DNA of 64,000 bases from Zelonia costaricensis (GCA_030849075.1 JASAOO010003446.1:1-64000); one strand, 5' to 3'. Counted from the first letter of the stretch, positions 1 to 9,416 are shown. Program-made: numbers and translations. The notes: generated by a model from the sequence alone, not told the origin.

Positions 1-596
1 AGGGAGGGAGGGAGAACGCGGCGAAAGGGTGGGGGAACACAGAAATGAAATAAACAAAAGAAACAAACGCCGTCGGACGACTCGGGAGCGCGTTCGTTTT
101 GGGTTTGGTCAAGGCGGAGGGGGAGGAAAGCAAAAGCGGGACATCAATAGCGGGCGAGCGGGGGGAGAGACGCTGGAAGGACGGTGCGCACAGCAGATTG
201 CGCGTCGCTTCGCGGCAGCGGCGACACGTCGCGGGGTGCGCGCGGGCGGGAAAGCTGCTGGGGGGGGGGGGGTAAAGCACATGGGCGTGCCCGACACGCG
301 ATGGTCGTAACAGGCCGGAATGCCAAACGGGGAGAGATGGGAGGGGGAAGCACGCCCGCCAGCATCTTGTTTTCTTCTCGTCTTCTTCTTTGCGTTTCTG
401 CTGGATGACTTCCCATCAGCTCCCCCGAGGACGGCGGAGAGAAGTAAACGCGTGGCGGCTTCAGTACAAACGCATCATCCACCACGCCGTACATACACAC
501 ACACACACACACACGCACAGACGCGCGTACACACCGCGCGTGGGGGAGCCCTCAGCGGGGTCCCTTCTGACGCGGTGCAGGAGGCAGAGGAGCGTT
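1..596. other. Non-coding 3' flank of the mucolipin-like gene
   Basis: No credible coding region is visible on either strand. Because the adjacent gene is on the minus strand, this stretch is its 3' UTR plus intergenic DNA. It is purine-rich on the plus strand at the far left (GGGA repeats) and carries a CA dinucleotide run near 495-514. The short open frames here are low-complexity Arg/Gly/Pro-rich artefacts of high GC. Confidence 0.7.
495..514. repeat. CA dinucleotide microsatellite
   Basis: An uninterrupted CA run in the 3' flank of the mucolipin-like gene. Such runs recur in nearly every intergenic region of this window and are absent from the coding regions. Confidence 0.85.
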
Positions 597-2408
597 TCAG
601 GCGGCGACACGCTCCAGGCGGAGCAGCATCTGTTCTACATCGGCAGCGCTGATCCCGCCTCGCAATGAAACCGGTCGGCGGAGCTGCCGCGGCGCGCTGT
701 TGCTCGTTGTCGTGTTGTTGAACGAGCATTCAGGGTGCGAGAATGCGGTGGAGGTGGGCGTCGTGGAGGCGGCGCTGTCGGACTTCGGCTCCCCAACTCG
801 CGGCTCGTTGTCACCCCCGTCGCCGTCGCTATCGCCGCCATGCAGGTCATGAGTGCCGTGCAGTTGCTGGTGCTGTGCCACGGCGTGCTCCTCCGCCGCG
901 TTGGCAACCAGGTCGGCGTACGACTTGAGCGCCTGGCTGTACGAGTCCTGAATGATGCTGTGGGCGATATTGAGGATGTTGCACACAAACAGGGCAAGGA
1001 AGGTGACGAGGAAGAGCCGGGCGAAGAGGACCAGCAGCCAGTGCGAGGACTGATCCATGGGGAGGAACGTGTTCAGCAGGTTGTCGCCAAACATCGAGCA
1101 CAGCAGCGTCACGATGGCGTGGGGAATCGACTCGAAATACGTGCCGCTCATCCCACCGAACACCGCGGTGCCGCAGACGGCATACCCAATGAGCACCGGC
1201 AGTACGCCGACAACGAGCAGCGACAGCTGCTGTAGCGCCGTCGCGAGCCCGTCAATCAAGACGTACCACGCTGGAAACAGCTTCAGCAGCACCACCACCC
1301 GGAAGCTGCTCAGAAGCGCGGCGAAAGCGAGAAGGAGGGTGACGGCCTCCTCGAGAGCGTCGCTTGTGCGGGGCCGGTGCTGTGCCGCCAGCGCCACAGC
1401 GACGAAGGCAAGCACAACCGCGTTGGAGAGGTACCCGAGCCAGCGCCAGCCGTTCTCCTTCACCCGAACAGACCCGACCGTCGGCGAGAGAAGACGCGAG
1501 AAGCTCTCGTGCGCCTCCTCGCGACGGCGGCGGCGCCCCCTCGCCGCCGCGGTGGCCTCCCGCACCTGCGACGCGAGCCGCACGCACACGTCGAGCATGG
1601 TGAGGACGGCCGCGGCCCAGCAGATGAGCAGCGGGCCCTGCTCGGGGTGGCGCCGCGACACGGCCGACAGCCGCACCTCGCGTGTCACCACGGCCTTGTG
1701 GCCCTCGAAGCCGTAGTCGACCCCAACGTCCCAGGAGGAGGAGACGGTCGTCGGCTTTCCGCCAGCCCAGTGCCGCGCGCGCGCGAAGACGGAAAAGGAG
1801 AGGCGCAGTTGCGTGGTGCGGTCGAGGAGGTCGCCGACGGCGGACACCCGGCACGGGATGAAGGCGCCCCCTGCCACCGGGTCGGTCTGCGGCGTGCACG
1901 CCTCCCGCGAGCCGTGCAGCTGCGCCGCAGCGTCTGCGAAGGGGCCCAGTGGGTTGGCCAGCGTGAGCGGGTATGTGTCGGTCGCTACCTTGCGGTACGT
2001 CGGCGCTCCGTAGTAGCCGAGGTGGTACTGCAGCAGCAGCAGCGGCGGCGCAATGCCGTCCGCGCCGCGCTCGCCTGGGCCCGCGTCGGTGTAGTGCATG
2101 AACAGCCCGCGACTGCGCGTCGGCACGGCGTAGTACGCCCGCACCGTCCGCTCGAGCGTGTCCACGAACTCATCGATGGTCTCAATGCGGCGGTGCAGGT
2201 AGGCGTGGGTGTGGTCGTTGCTCCCGAAGAGGTACGACGCCAGCGTGTAGCGCGCGTCAGCAGCCTCGCGGTTGCGTGGGACCTGGTACTGGAAAGCAAA
2301 GACGAGCAGCAGCGCCAAGATGGTCACGTTCACGAGCGAGTGAAAGAGAACCATGTTGCGCCCAGTTGTGATGTGGGAAGCAGGGGTGGGGTAGAGCGGC
2401 AGTGCCAA
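597..2408 (-). CDS. Mucolipin/TRPML-like cation channel
   Basis: Predicted polytopic membrane protein of 603 residues that resembles the mucolipin (TRPML) and polycystin cation-channel superfamily, which conducts Ca2+ and other cations out of endolysosomal or acidocalcisome-like compartments. An early hydrophobic segment (about residues 19-42) is followed by a large luminal loop to about residue 250, as in TRPML, and then by clustered hydrophobic helices (about 254-275, 318-345, 352-450, 456-484). A pore-loop-like segment around residue 440 has Phe-Gly-Asp-Asn, comparable to the Asn-Gly-Asp-Asp filter region of mucolipins. The C-terminal 120 residues are polar, with His- and Asp-rich low complexity. 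The start could be Met1 or Met19 (2354), since Met19 directly precedes the first membrane helix. Family membership is inferred from topology and pore motif; ion selectivity cannot be read from the sequence. Confidence 0.75.
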   Translation of the reverse strand: MALPLYPTPASHITTGRNMVLFHSLVNVTILALLLVFAFQYQVPRNREAADARYTLASYLFGSNDHTHAYLHRRIETIDEFVDTLERTVRAYYAVPTRSRGLFMHYTDAGPGERGADGIAPPLLLLQYHLGYYGAPTYRKVATDTYPLTLANPLGPFADAAAQLHGSREACTPQTDPVAGGAFIPCRVSAVGDLLDRTTQLRLSFSVFARARHWAGGKPTTVSSSWDVGVDYGFEGHKAVVTREVRLSAVSRRHPEQGPLLICWAAAVLTMLDVCVRLASQVREATAAARGRRRRREEAHESFSRLLSPTVGSVRVKENGWRWLGYLSNAVVLAFVAVALAAQHRPRTSDALEEAVTLLLAFAALLSSFRVVVLLKLFPAWYVLIDGLATALQQLSLLVVGVLPVLIGYAVCGTAVFGGMSGTYFESIPHAIVTLLCSMFGDNLLNTFLPMDQSSHWLLVLFARLFLVTFLALFVCNILNIAHSIIQDSYSQALKSYADLVANAAEEHAVAQHQQLHGTHDLHGGDSDGDGGDNEPRVGEPKSDSAASTTPTSTAFSHPECSFNNTTTSNSAPRQLRRPVSLRGGISAADVEQMLLRLERVAA

Positions 2409-2611
2409 GACGACACAGGGTTCCGCAACCGTGTGAAAGGAACCGCCACAGTGTAGAGACCTGTAATGATGCCGTGCGCCGTAGCCCAGGGCGCACTTGC
2501 TGCTGTAGAGTTTCCTTTTTTTATAATTGTCTCGTTGATGTGACCGTGTTGGCTCTGCGCGCCTGTGCGCCCTTTCGACGGTTCCTCGTTCAAGACGGGG
2601 GAAAGAGGCTG

Positions 2612-2613
2612 CT
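2612..2613 (-). promoter_or_regulatory. Candidate spliced-leader acceptor for the mucolipin-like gene
   Basis: On the minus strand an AG dinucleotide is preceded by about 20 bases that are almost all pyrimidines (plus-strand 2614-2633 is GA-rich). This would give a leader of about 200 bases before the ATG at 2408. Confidence 0.4.
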
Positions 2614-3358
2614 GAAAGAAGTGAAGGAGAAGGCGGGTGGGAAACAAAACTTGTGAGATGAGGAGCTACGCGAGTACGAGGTCACAGGGTGCTTGGAGAA
2701 GTCGCCGTCGTTGTGACGCGCACCCGCAGAGGCGGAGGCTGGCGCGCCTCACAGGTGCTCACTAGACCTGCTACCCCGTGAACGTGACAGTGTGAATGGC
2801 ATCCACGACGGCAGCGGGCAAACGAGCAAGCTCATGACTCCACACGGGTAGTGAAGAGAAGCAACGACGGTGCCGCTCCCTCTACTTCGCTGGCGAATAG
2901 TTGCTCTACGGTAGACGACGAAACTGCTGACAGAACAGCGCCGCGAAGGATCAGCGCCGGCGCGCCATACTCCGTGACCTGGGCGACTGCGACGCGGTGC
3001 AGTTGAGCTTCTTGGAAGCACTGGAATGGGGCAGAGAGCACGAGCGAAGGGGGGGGAAACCAGACCGCGCAAAGGGCACCCGTAAACGAGCTCACGCCAT
3101 GGAGAGGAGGAGGTATGTCTCGTCTGCCCTGAAACGTGTGTGTTTGACATCGACGGCGCTGTTTCCCCTGGACCGTCACGTCAGCTCCAGCTTCGCTGTC
3201 GGCACTTCGTGTATGTGAGAAGAGCGCGACGCCTGGAAAGCAATGGAGCAGGTAGGCGAGTTCGACGACATCAGGGGCTACACACAAACGCAAGACAGAA
3301 AAGCAAGCGAAGAAACGACGCCAAAGGTGCGCGTCTGCAATGCAAGCTGACACACTCC

Positions 3359-3381
3359 GGCGCACCGCTTTGCGGTGCGCC
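3359..3381 (-). other. Perfect 10-bp hairpin just after the glucosidase II beta stop codon
   Basis: The plus-strand bases 3359-3368 and 3372-3381 are exact reverse complements (GCGCACCGC core) separated by three T. In the minus-strand transcript the stem begins 7 bases after the TGA stop (3391-3389). Nine of the ten pairs in the stem form between GC-rich arms. Confidence 0.8.
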
Positions 3382-3388
3382 TCTTTCC

Positions 3389-4882
3389 TCATTCGTCGCA
3401 CATGGCGGGGGTCTCAAAGGTGAGTCGGTAGCTGCACATCGAGGGCTCCTCGGCGAGAGTGAGCTTGTTCTCCGGGCCGCACGCAACGCGCACGTCCGTG
3501 TGGCGCGTCACCCCGTTCCAGCACCGCAGTCCGTTGTCGTAGATCATCTGCGACAAGTCGTACGCGTCCTTGGCCCACATCGCGTACGTGTTGTCGGCGA
3601 ATGACTTCCACGAGCCGAGCAACGTGCCGCCGGAGGTTTGTCCGCTTGTGCGCTGGTACACCTTCTCGAACATCGTCACAGAAACCGTGTATTCCTGATG
3701 CGGGATTGTGAACTCCTGACCTTCTAGAGTGCGCAGCAGCTCCTCGGTCGTGACTGTTGCAGAGGACAGCAGTTTCTGCGTCGCGGCGATGGCCTTGTCC
3801 AGCTCCTCTAACCGCTTTCTTTGTTCGGTCAGAAGGTCGTTGGCCGTGCGCGCCTCCTCCGTCGTGAAGCCGGCCGGGTTCTGGGGCGGCGTACTCCTTG
3901 CGCCAACACCTGCCTCGCCCTCGTGGCTGCACACGTACGCGCAGGTCAGCTCGCCGTGCCCACAGGCGAAGTTGTACTTGATCGTCTCATCCGCCGCCGC
4001 GTCGTCTGTCTGCTGGGCAGTCTCACCCTCCTCCCCTTGGCACTCGCAGAAACCAGACATGGCCGAGCCGATCACTGTGGAGCAAGACTTGTCGAAGTGA
4101 CTCTCGCGCGGCCCGGTGGGCTTGCAACCGCCTGTCTGGCGCCATTGAATGCAGGAGTCGTCATCCTCGTGTGCCTTCTCCTCAGCAACCCGCGCCTCCC
4201 GCCCAGCCTCCCACTCGTCCCACTTGACCTTCAGCGCAGCACGCTCGACCTCCTGCGCCGCGTCCGCAGCCGCCTTCTTCGCCTCCAGCGACGGCAACTC
4301 TTTCTGGATTTTGGCTCGCTCGGCCTCCTGTCCTTTGAGCGCCTTGGCTGACTCGTCCCGCTTCTTAAGCGCGGCGCTGCGCATCCGTGCCTTGTTCTCC
4401 GCCGCTTGGCGCATCCGCTCTTGCTCAGCTTCTGCCTTCTTTGCCAGCTCCTTCTTCTCCTCAACGCAGCGGTTCGGGCACGAGACGGTCGAGTCCGACT
4501 CGTCGGAGCCGTCGCAGCAGTCACAGATGCCGTCGTTCACCCGAGCGTGCGGGAACTCCTGGGTGAAAAAGCCGTCGTTCGTGCACTGGAACTGCCACCC
4601 CACCGGTAGCTGAAAGACAACGCCGTTGCGCAGCTCCGCGCACGCCGACGTGCCAGGCTCGTCACTTCCATCAGGACAATCGCAAAGCTCGTTGTTCACG
4701 GAGTTGAATGGGATAGTCGCTGAGCCGTCCAGGCACCTGAAAGAGCCCGATGCCTTGGCTGCCTCGTAGTAGGCAGCATTCTTACTCTGCACTCCCAAAA
4801 CGCGCGCTTCGGCGAAAGCGACAGTGCCGCATAAAAGGGCGACAACCAGAAACGCACGCGCAGCGGAAAAAAAACGCTGCAT
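3389..4882 (-). CDS. Glucosidase II beta subunit (PRKCSH-like), ER quality control
   Basis: Non-catalytic beta subunit of ER alpha-glucosidase II, which trims glucose from N-glycans in the calnexin/calreticulin cycle; the beta subunit recruits the alpha subunit and binds mannose. Residues 1-26 form a signal peptide. Two Cys-rich LDL-receptor-class-A-like modules follow (about 48-130), including CDCPDGSDEPG and CDCCDGSDES calcium-cage motifs. A charged coiled coil covers about 140-240 (Glu/Lys/Ala-rich). The C-terminal mannose-6-phosphate-receptor homology (MRH) domain (about 370-497) ends with the typical paired-Cys Tyr/Glu motif (CSYRLTFETPAMC). Length 497 is near the family norm. The protein ends in Asp-Glu and has no HDEL/KDEL-type tail, unlike mammalian homologues. 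The ATG at 4882 is immediately preceded by an A run in the mRNA. Confidence 0.93.
   Translation of the reverse strand: MQRFFSAARAFLVVALLCGTVAFAEARVLGVQSKNAAYYEAAKASGSFRCLDGSATIPFNSVNNELCDCPDGSDEPGTSACAELRNGVVFQLPVGWQFQCTNDGFFTQEFPHARVNDGICDCCDGSDESDSTVSCPNRCVEEKKELAKKAEAEQERMRQAAENKARMRSAALKKRDESAKALKGQEAERAKIQKELPSLEAKKAAADAAQEVERAALKVKWDEWEAGREARVAEEKAHEDDDSCIQWRQTGGCKPTGPRESHFDKSCSTVIGSAMSGFCECQGEEGETAQQTDDAAADETIKYNFACGHGELTCAYVCSHEGEAGVGARSTPPQNPAGFTTEEARTANDLLTEQRKRLEELDKAIAATQKLLSSATVTTEELLRTLEGQEFTIPHQEYTVSVTMFEKVYQRTSGQTSGGTLLGSWKSFADNTYAMWAKDAYDLSQMIYDNGLRCWNGVTRHTDVRVACGPENKLTLAEEPSMCSYRLTFETPAMCDE
4860..4880 (-). other. Hairpin at the glucosidase II beta start codon
   Basis: The transcript reads GCAGCG, then a T8-C loop, then CGCTGC, a perfect 6-bp stem whose first base is the G of the ATG. 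It lies between an A-rich leader and the signal-peptide codons. Confidence 0.6.
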
Positions 4883-6492
4883 TTTTTTTTTTTCTTGACT
4901 CCCTCAGCAATGCAACGCAACGGGCAGACGACACCGAAAAAAACAACCCAAAAAGGAGTACGGTTTTTTTTTTTTTGTAATCTCTGCAAAGCTCTTTTTT
5001 TTCCTACTTTGATGACAGTAGTTGGTGCTGACCAACAGCAGAAAGATTGTCGATGATGTGTGAGAAAAGCAAACAAAGTGGCGAAGTGGGATTGGAGATT
5101 GGCTGACTGTAAGCTCGACAGAAAAGTGGTTCGACCATTTTCCGTGTTCTTGGTGCAGGGCCAGGGAAACAAAGGTGCCCCTGCGCCACACCCGAGGGCA
5201 TCAGCCATACGCGCCAGGTACTTTTCCCACCCACGATGGCTTAACTTCGCGCGCGGCTTCTTGAGCGCGAGGTATCGCCGCACGCTTTCCCGAGGCGCCG
5301 CTGTTTCCCCTTTTGCAAAGGCTGTAACGATCACAGCCCTAGGTGCAGCGGCGTAATACAGCAACCGGAGAGTGTGAGCAAGCTTGCCACGCGACTCACA
5401 CCTCAGCGGCTCTTGCAATGTGTAAGTTCTCTCTCTCGTCTCGAAGCATCGACTGTAGCGAGTTCCGCCGAGAAGACACTTTTTTTTTCCCTGGCTTCGA
5501 TACCTTTTCACGCTCTCGTATGAGCACATACACACCTCAAGGGGAGGGAAAGAGATGGGGACGAATCGCGGCAGAGGCGGGGAGCAAGCGACTTGATGGG
5601 GCGAAAGCGACACACTCTAACACGAGATGTTCAGACCAGCAGACAGCGCTGGAACAACAGGGGAAAGCACCCGTACGTGGTACACCTGCCCCGCGCCCAC
5701 ATGGAGTACATCGTGACGCAGGAGTAAGAGGAGGGATGTGGTTGAGTGGAGGTAAATCAGAGCAGCAAGACGACCGGCACAAGACGAGTTACACGTGCCA
5801 TGGGAAGAGGTCATCTAGAGCGGTCAGAGGTTGGCAGGTGGCAGCGGCAGCGCCGGCACCCGGTGCGTTTTTCCGGAAGCTGATCGGTGTTGGAGGTGAT
5901 ATGCGTGCCAAACACCAACTTCTTCGTTGTATAGATGCGCCGATGAGCGCGAAGACGATGCCGGCGCTGACACCTTGCACCAAGTGTGCGAGGCCTGCAG
6001 CTGTTGAACGGCAAGAGGGGGAGAGGGACAGAGAGAGACAGAAAATGCTCCACCACTAAACCTCGTTCGCCAAAGCACGATAACGCAAAAACGATGCGCA
6101 GGCGAAAAGCAATCAAAGAAGTGGAAACGCTGAAACGCAACGGAAAAGCCGTGTGCCCAATTCCCCTTCCCGTCGACACACACGAAAGGAAAAACAGCAG
6201 CCAGCAGGGAGCTTCGCAGGTTGACTGACACCCAAATCACGGTGGTGTGCCGCTTGCTCTGCTCGAGTCTAAACAGGGCCATTCCCGGTCACCTACCTTT
6301 CCACGCCGAGAGCCCGTGTCGCTGTGCGCGCAAGCGCATTTTTTTTTTTCTCTTTCCGCAACCCCCGGTGGCATCCTCGAGGGCAGGAAACAGAGCGATA
6401 GTGTGTGAGTGTGTGTGAATTCAAGCGGAACGCGAACGGAGGGTAAAAACAAGCACACACACAAACGTGTCAGAAAAAAAAAAGGGAAAGCA
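4883..6492. other. Intergenic region, leader of glucosidase II beta and 3' UTR of the CCCH gene
   Basis: No convincing gene. The first 120 bases hold three long T homopolymers on the plus strand (4883-4893, about 4964-4976, about 4996-5003), which are A runs in the minus-strand leader. A candidate minus-strand acceptor AG lies at 5536-5537 behind a pyrimidine tract. Open frames here on both strands are low-complexity and lack domains. Confidence 0.6.
5536..5537 (-). promoter_or_regulatory. Candidate spliced-leader acceptor for glucosidase II beta
   Basis: On the minus strand AG follows a 20-base CT-rich tract (plus-strand GGGGAGGGAAAGAGATGGGG region to its right). It would imply a long leader of about 650 bases; a closer acceptor is not excluded. 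Confidence 0.3.
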
Positions 6493-7725
6493 CTACATGC
6501 GCGTCTCGCTGTTGATGGACGACTGACTGCTATTAAACGCATAATTGTCAAGTTCGTCCAGCAACGGCGTCATCCTCTCCGACGTCGACAGAGGCGTTCC
6601 CGTGACTTTGGTGTCCTGCAGCGTGCGCAGCAGCGATTCGTCAGCCTCGACTTGCGGGATGCCAGACTGGCGCACGTAGTCGCGCACCGTGTTGCGCCAC
6701 AGCTCTGCCGTGGGAGAGAGGACGGAGAGGGGGGAAGCGAGCGACATCGCCGGCGGCACTTCGGGCGCCGCCTTTGCCTTCTCCACGCCACTCACCACGT
6801 GCTCTGCCTCCTCTTCGATCTCTACGGCAACGTGCAAGCCATTGTGGAGGTCCATCGGCTTTGTCGCCGGCGGCACGCGGCGGTCCTGCGGGTGAATGCC
6901 CTTGCAGTGCTCATCAGCGCAGTTCAAGTTCTGGCATGAATAGTTTTGCAGGCGGAACGCCTGCTCCAGGCGTCCATCAGTGTACAAGGTTTTGAAGAAG
7001 GGAATCCAGTTGTTGTGGCAGCGCACCGTGACCTTGTTGCCATACCGCGCAAAAAATATGGAATCCTTGACGCGGCTCACCACCTCGCCGCGCGGACGCT
7101 CCTCGGCCATCATAATTTCCGCCAGCTTCTGCAGGAAATTGATGCGGTGGCGTACCGGTCCGGCCTCGTGAAGGTGCAGCTGGTTGCAGGAGAACTCCTG
7201 GTAGCATTTGTGATCAGCTAGGTGGAGGTTGCAAAAGGCGCCCTTCGGATCCCGCGGAATCTTGCGCTGCGACGGGGCCTGTGCGCCGCGAATGCCGCTC
7301 TGGTAGTCCAGAAAGGCGAGGAGGCGCTCAGTGATGATGCGGTTGTCGGGCGAAACGACCAGGTTCAGCTGCGCCGCAATGAAGTCACGCGCCGCCTGGG
7401 CGTACTTGCTGCCATCCGTCTCGGCGCGGTCCTCCTGCTGCTCTAGATAGACCTTTTGAACGGTGTCGTACGTCTTCAGCCACGTCGTTGCCGAGCTACC
7501 CGAGCCACTCTGCGAGAAGAGGTGGAGGATTGTGACAAGGAGGCCGACAGTGGGCTCGAAAATGTCCGCCACCTTTGGCGCGCCGTAGGTGATGACGTTA
7601 CCCAGGATAGGCACGCCGCTCTCGTCGACGCGCGATAAGTAGGACCTAAAGTCGAGGCCCATGTCCAAGACCTGGAGCGTCTCGGGCACGGCAAGCGTTA
7701 ATTGCGGCCGCTTCTGGTGAGACAT
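6493..7725 (-). CDS. CCCH zinc-finger protein, probable RNA-binding regulator
   Basis: A 410-residue protein with two CCCH-type zinc fingers: C165-x8-C174-x5-C180-x3-H184 and C264-x4-C269-x4-C274-x3-H278. CCCH proteins in trypanosomatids mostly bind mRNA 3' UTRs and control stability or translation, which is the main regulatory layer in organisms with polycistronic transcription; that role is inferred here. The N-terminal 150 residues are helical and ordered in composition, and the C-terminal 110 residues are Ser/Pro-rich and probably disordered. I chose the ATG at 7725 because an excellent minus-strand splice acceptor lies at 7892-7893; the in-frame upstream ATGs at 7980 and 7950 lie outside the mature mRNA and would add a sequence that looks like translated leader. 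I cannot assign it to a named family member. Confidence 0.82.
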   Translation of the reverse strand: MSHQKRPQLTLAVPETLQVLDMGLDFRSYLSRVDESGVPILGNVITYGAPKVADIFEPTVGLLVTILHLFSQSGSGSSATTWLKTYDTVQKVYLEQQEDRAETDGSKYAQAARDFIAAQLNLVVSPDNRIITERLLAFLDYQSGIRGAQAPSQRKIPRDPKGAFCNLHLADHKCYQEFSCNQLHLHEAGPVRHRINFLQKLAEIMMAEERPRGEVVSRVKDSIFFARYGNKVTVRCHNNWIPFFKTLYTDGRLEQAFRLQNYSCQNLNCADEHCKGIHPQDRRVPPATKPMDLHNGLHVAVEIEEEAEHVVSGVEKAKAAPEVPPAMSLASPLSVLSPTAELWRNTVRDYVRQSGIPQVEADESLLRTLQDTKVTGTPLSTSERMTPLLDELDNYAFNSSQSSINSETRM

Positions 7726-8241
7726 TATTCCTCTTACGCTTGCGAGCCGCACACGGCTGCACAATGGAAAATGAGGTGTGTTGGTGAGTGACGAAGAGAC
7801 AAAGAAGACCGGAGATGCTCGATGTACGTTTAGAGAACGAAAGAACAACCCCCACACGCTGACGTAACTCTGTCGCGACGATCTGTATGTGCTGGAGCGG
7901 AGAGGAAGCAAGGAGAAGGCCGAGAGAAAAGTAGGTCGGAGGACGGACATCGCTGCCAGGAGCCTGTGCAGCACTTCCACCGGGACGGCAGATGAGGCGA
8001 GAACGTGAACGCGGAGAGCATGTCGATTTGCGCTACCGGAAGCGCTTCTTTTTTCGTTGCATTTGTTTCTTCCTCTCCTCTGTACGCTACGGCAACAATG
8101 CGCTCATCCCTCTTCGAGAACAAGTGGTTTCCTCATTGAGGGGCTGGCGCCTTCGGCTAGTCTTCCCTGTCGATTTCGATTGTGCTTGGCGCGAACAGGA
8201 AATACAGCCAGTCCGGCGAGAACAGACTCGCCTGCAAATGG
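7726..8241. other. Leader of the CCCH gene and 3' UTR of the 65-residue protein gene
   Basis: Non-coding. It contains the strongest minus-strand polypyrimidine tract of the left cluster (plus-strand 7894-7931 is almost entirely purine) directly upstream of the acceptor at 7892-7893. Confidence 0.65.
7892..7893 (-). promoter_or_regulatory. Spliced-leader acceptor for the CCCH gene
   Basis: Minus-strand AG preceded by nearly 40 bases of C/T with few purines. It gives a leader of 166 bases to the ATG at 7725 and excludes the longer open frame that begins at 7980. Confidence 0.6.
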
Positions 8242-8439
8242 CTAAAGCGTGCGGGCTGCGTCCTCCAGCAAGATGCTCTTCTGCTGGACGCGCTGGCTGA
8301 GGTCGTGCACCTCCATCTGCACTCGGGCGGACTGGAGGAGGACCGGTCCAAGGTCGGCCGGCCCACCGCCCTCCACGTTGTTGAGGTAGCGACTCATTTC
8401 GCGCTCCAGCTCGTCGAGGGCGTCGTGGCTAGAGCTCAT
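8242..8439 (-). CDS. Small conserved-looking coiled-coil protein, function unknown
   Basis: A 65-residue acidic, helical protein (starting MSSSHDALDELE) with heptad-like spacing of Leu/Val/Ile across most of its length and a Gly-Gly-Gly break near residue 25. Small all-helical proteins of this type are often subunits of larger assemblies, but I do not recognise a family. It is the first gene of the minus-strand cluster. I chose the ATG at 8439 because a good minus-strand acceptor AG lies at 8495-8496, leaving a 55-base leader; the upstream in-frame ATG at 8475 is also downstream of that acceptor and would add 12 residues. Support is from codon composition, position and the acceptor. Confidence 0.6.
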   Translation of the reverse strand: MSSSHDALDELEREMSRYLNNVEGGGPADLGPVLLQSARVQMEVHDLSQRVQQKSILLEDAARTL

Positions 8440-8494
8440 GGTGTTCGGCTGCTCGGAGGTTTGGGGAGCATGCAACCAGCAGCTGTGTGTGATT

Positions 8495-8496
8495 CT
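8495..8496 (-). promoter_or_regulatory. Spliced-leader acceptor for the 65-residue protein gene
   Basis: Minus-strand AG preceded by a C/T tract containing a T5 run (plus-strand 8497-8535 is G/A-rich). Confidence 0.5.
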
Positions 8497-8751
8497 GCGG
8501 CGAGGAGGAGCGAAAAAGATACGGAAAGGGAACAGAAAAGTTGCGTTAGGCGTGGTGAGGAGTCCATTAGGGTAGCTTACGTCGCGGAGGGGGGAGGGAC
8601 GCTAGGAATTCAAGTTGATTCTTGTTTTACGAGCGCGACTATAGCGCACGTCAGCTTCAAAGGCGTTGCAGAGCCACGGGTTAAGCTCACTGGCGTGACA
8701 AAGGGAGTCTCTGCTGTCTTCCCACCACAGGGGAAATCCAGGGTTCAATGG

Positions 8752-8783
8752 TGGGGGGGGGGGAGGGGGGCAGGGCTGGGGGT
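8752..8783 (+). other. G-rich run in the strand-switch region
   Basis: The plus strand carries an 11-base G run, an A, a 6-base G run, then GGG and GGGGG within 32 bases. This meets the usual pattern for a G-quadruplex (four G runs of three or more with short loops) on the strand that is non-template for the dynein-side unit. Confidence 0.7.
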
Positions 8784-9416
8784 TAAAGGTGCCTTGGCTT
8801 CAATGGGAAAACGGCCCCAGTTGTGGAGAGAGCCTGTATCTGTGCGGAACCATCGAAAGAGGGAGAGGAGCGGGAGGGGGTGCGCGATGGGAGCTAGGGG
8901 TACGAGCTTCATCCTCAAGGGTCCCCGGAGTAGGAGATTTACTTTCACGGAGCTCAGCCACTCGGGCGCCACAGCTTTTCTTTGTGCAGTCAGGCGAGGG
9001 TATCGGCGCCCGACCCCGAACGGCGCGCGCCTGATAGCGGCAGCCAGTGCCTCGCGGGCTGCCGAAGCGCCTTGCCGGTGCTCGCGTCACGTGCTGCACC
9101 TCACAACAACCGCCACATGCAAGAAACACAATACCTGGGCTTTCCTCATGCAAAGGGGGAGACGACTGCGTGCGTTTTCTGCGCAGCCCCTGAGTTGCCA
9201 CTTCACGGCCGGCTCGAAAGCCGTATGCGACGGCGTAAAACCTCATGTGCAGCTTTGCCCACCTCGGCAGAGTTTTGCCTGGAAAAGGGACGGCACGCCC
9301 TCACGCAGCACCCCGATGCACGCCCTTCGCACTGCCTCTCCCTGTCCTCCAACCCGCCATCGCACGCCCTATCAACACCACAGTAACACAGCGGCACCGT
9401 CTTTTTTTGTCGTGCC

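Larger units (their letters stand above)
2409..3388. other. Intergenic region between glucosidase II beta and mucolipin-like genes
   Basis: Both neighbours are on the minus strand, so this holds the 3' UTR of the glucosidase II beta gene (right part) and the 5' leader of the mucolipin-like gene (left part). A 189-codon minus-strand frame at 2832-3401 has no recognisable domain and overlaps the end of the glucosidase gene, so I treat it as chance. A perfect hairpin sits at 3359-3381. Confidence 0.65.

Noticed and set aside
2832..3401. 189-codon minus-strand frame between two genes
   Set aside because: Overlaps the end of the glucosidase II beta gene, has no domain, and contains the 3' UTR hairpin.
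8640..9080. Possible tRNA or other Pol III gene in the strand-switch region
   Set aside because: Some B-box-like bases (GGGTTCAATG near 8741) but no matching A box, acceptor stem or anticodon arm.
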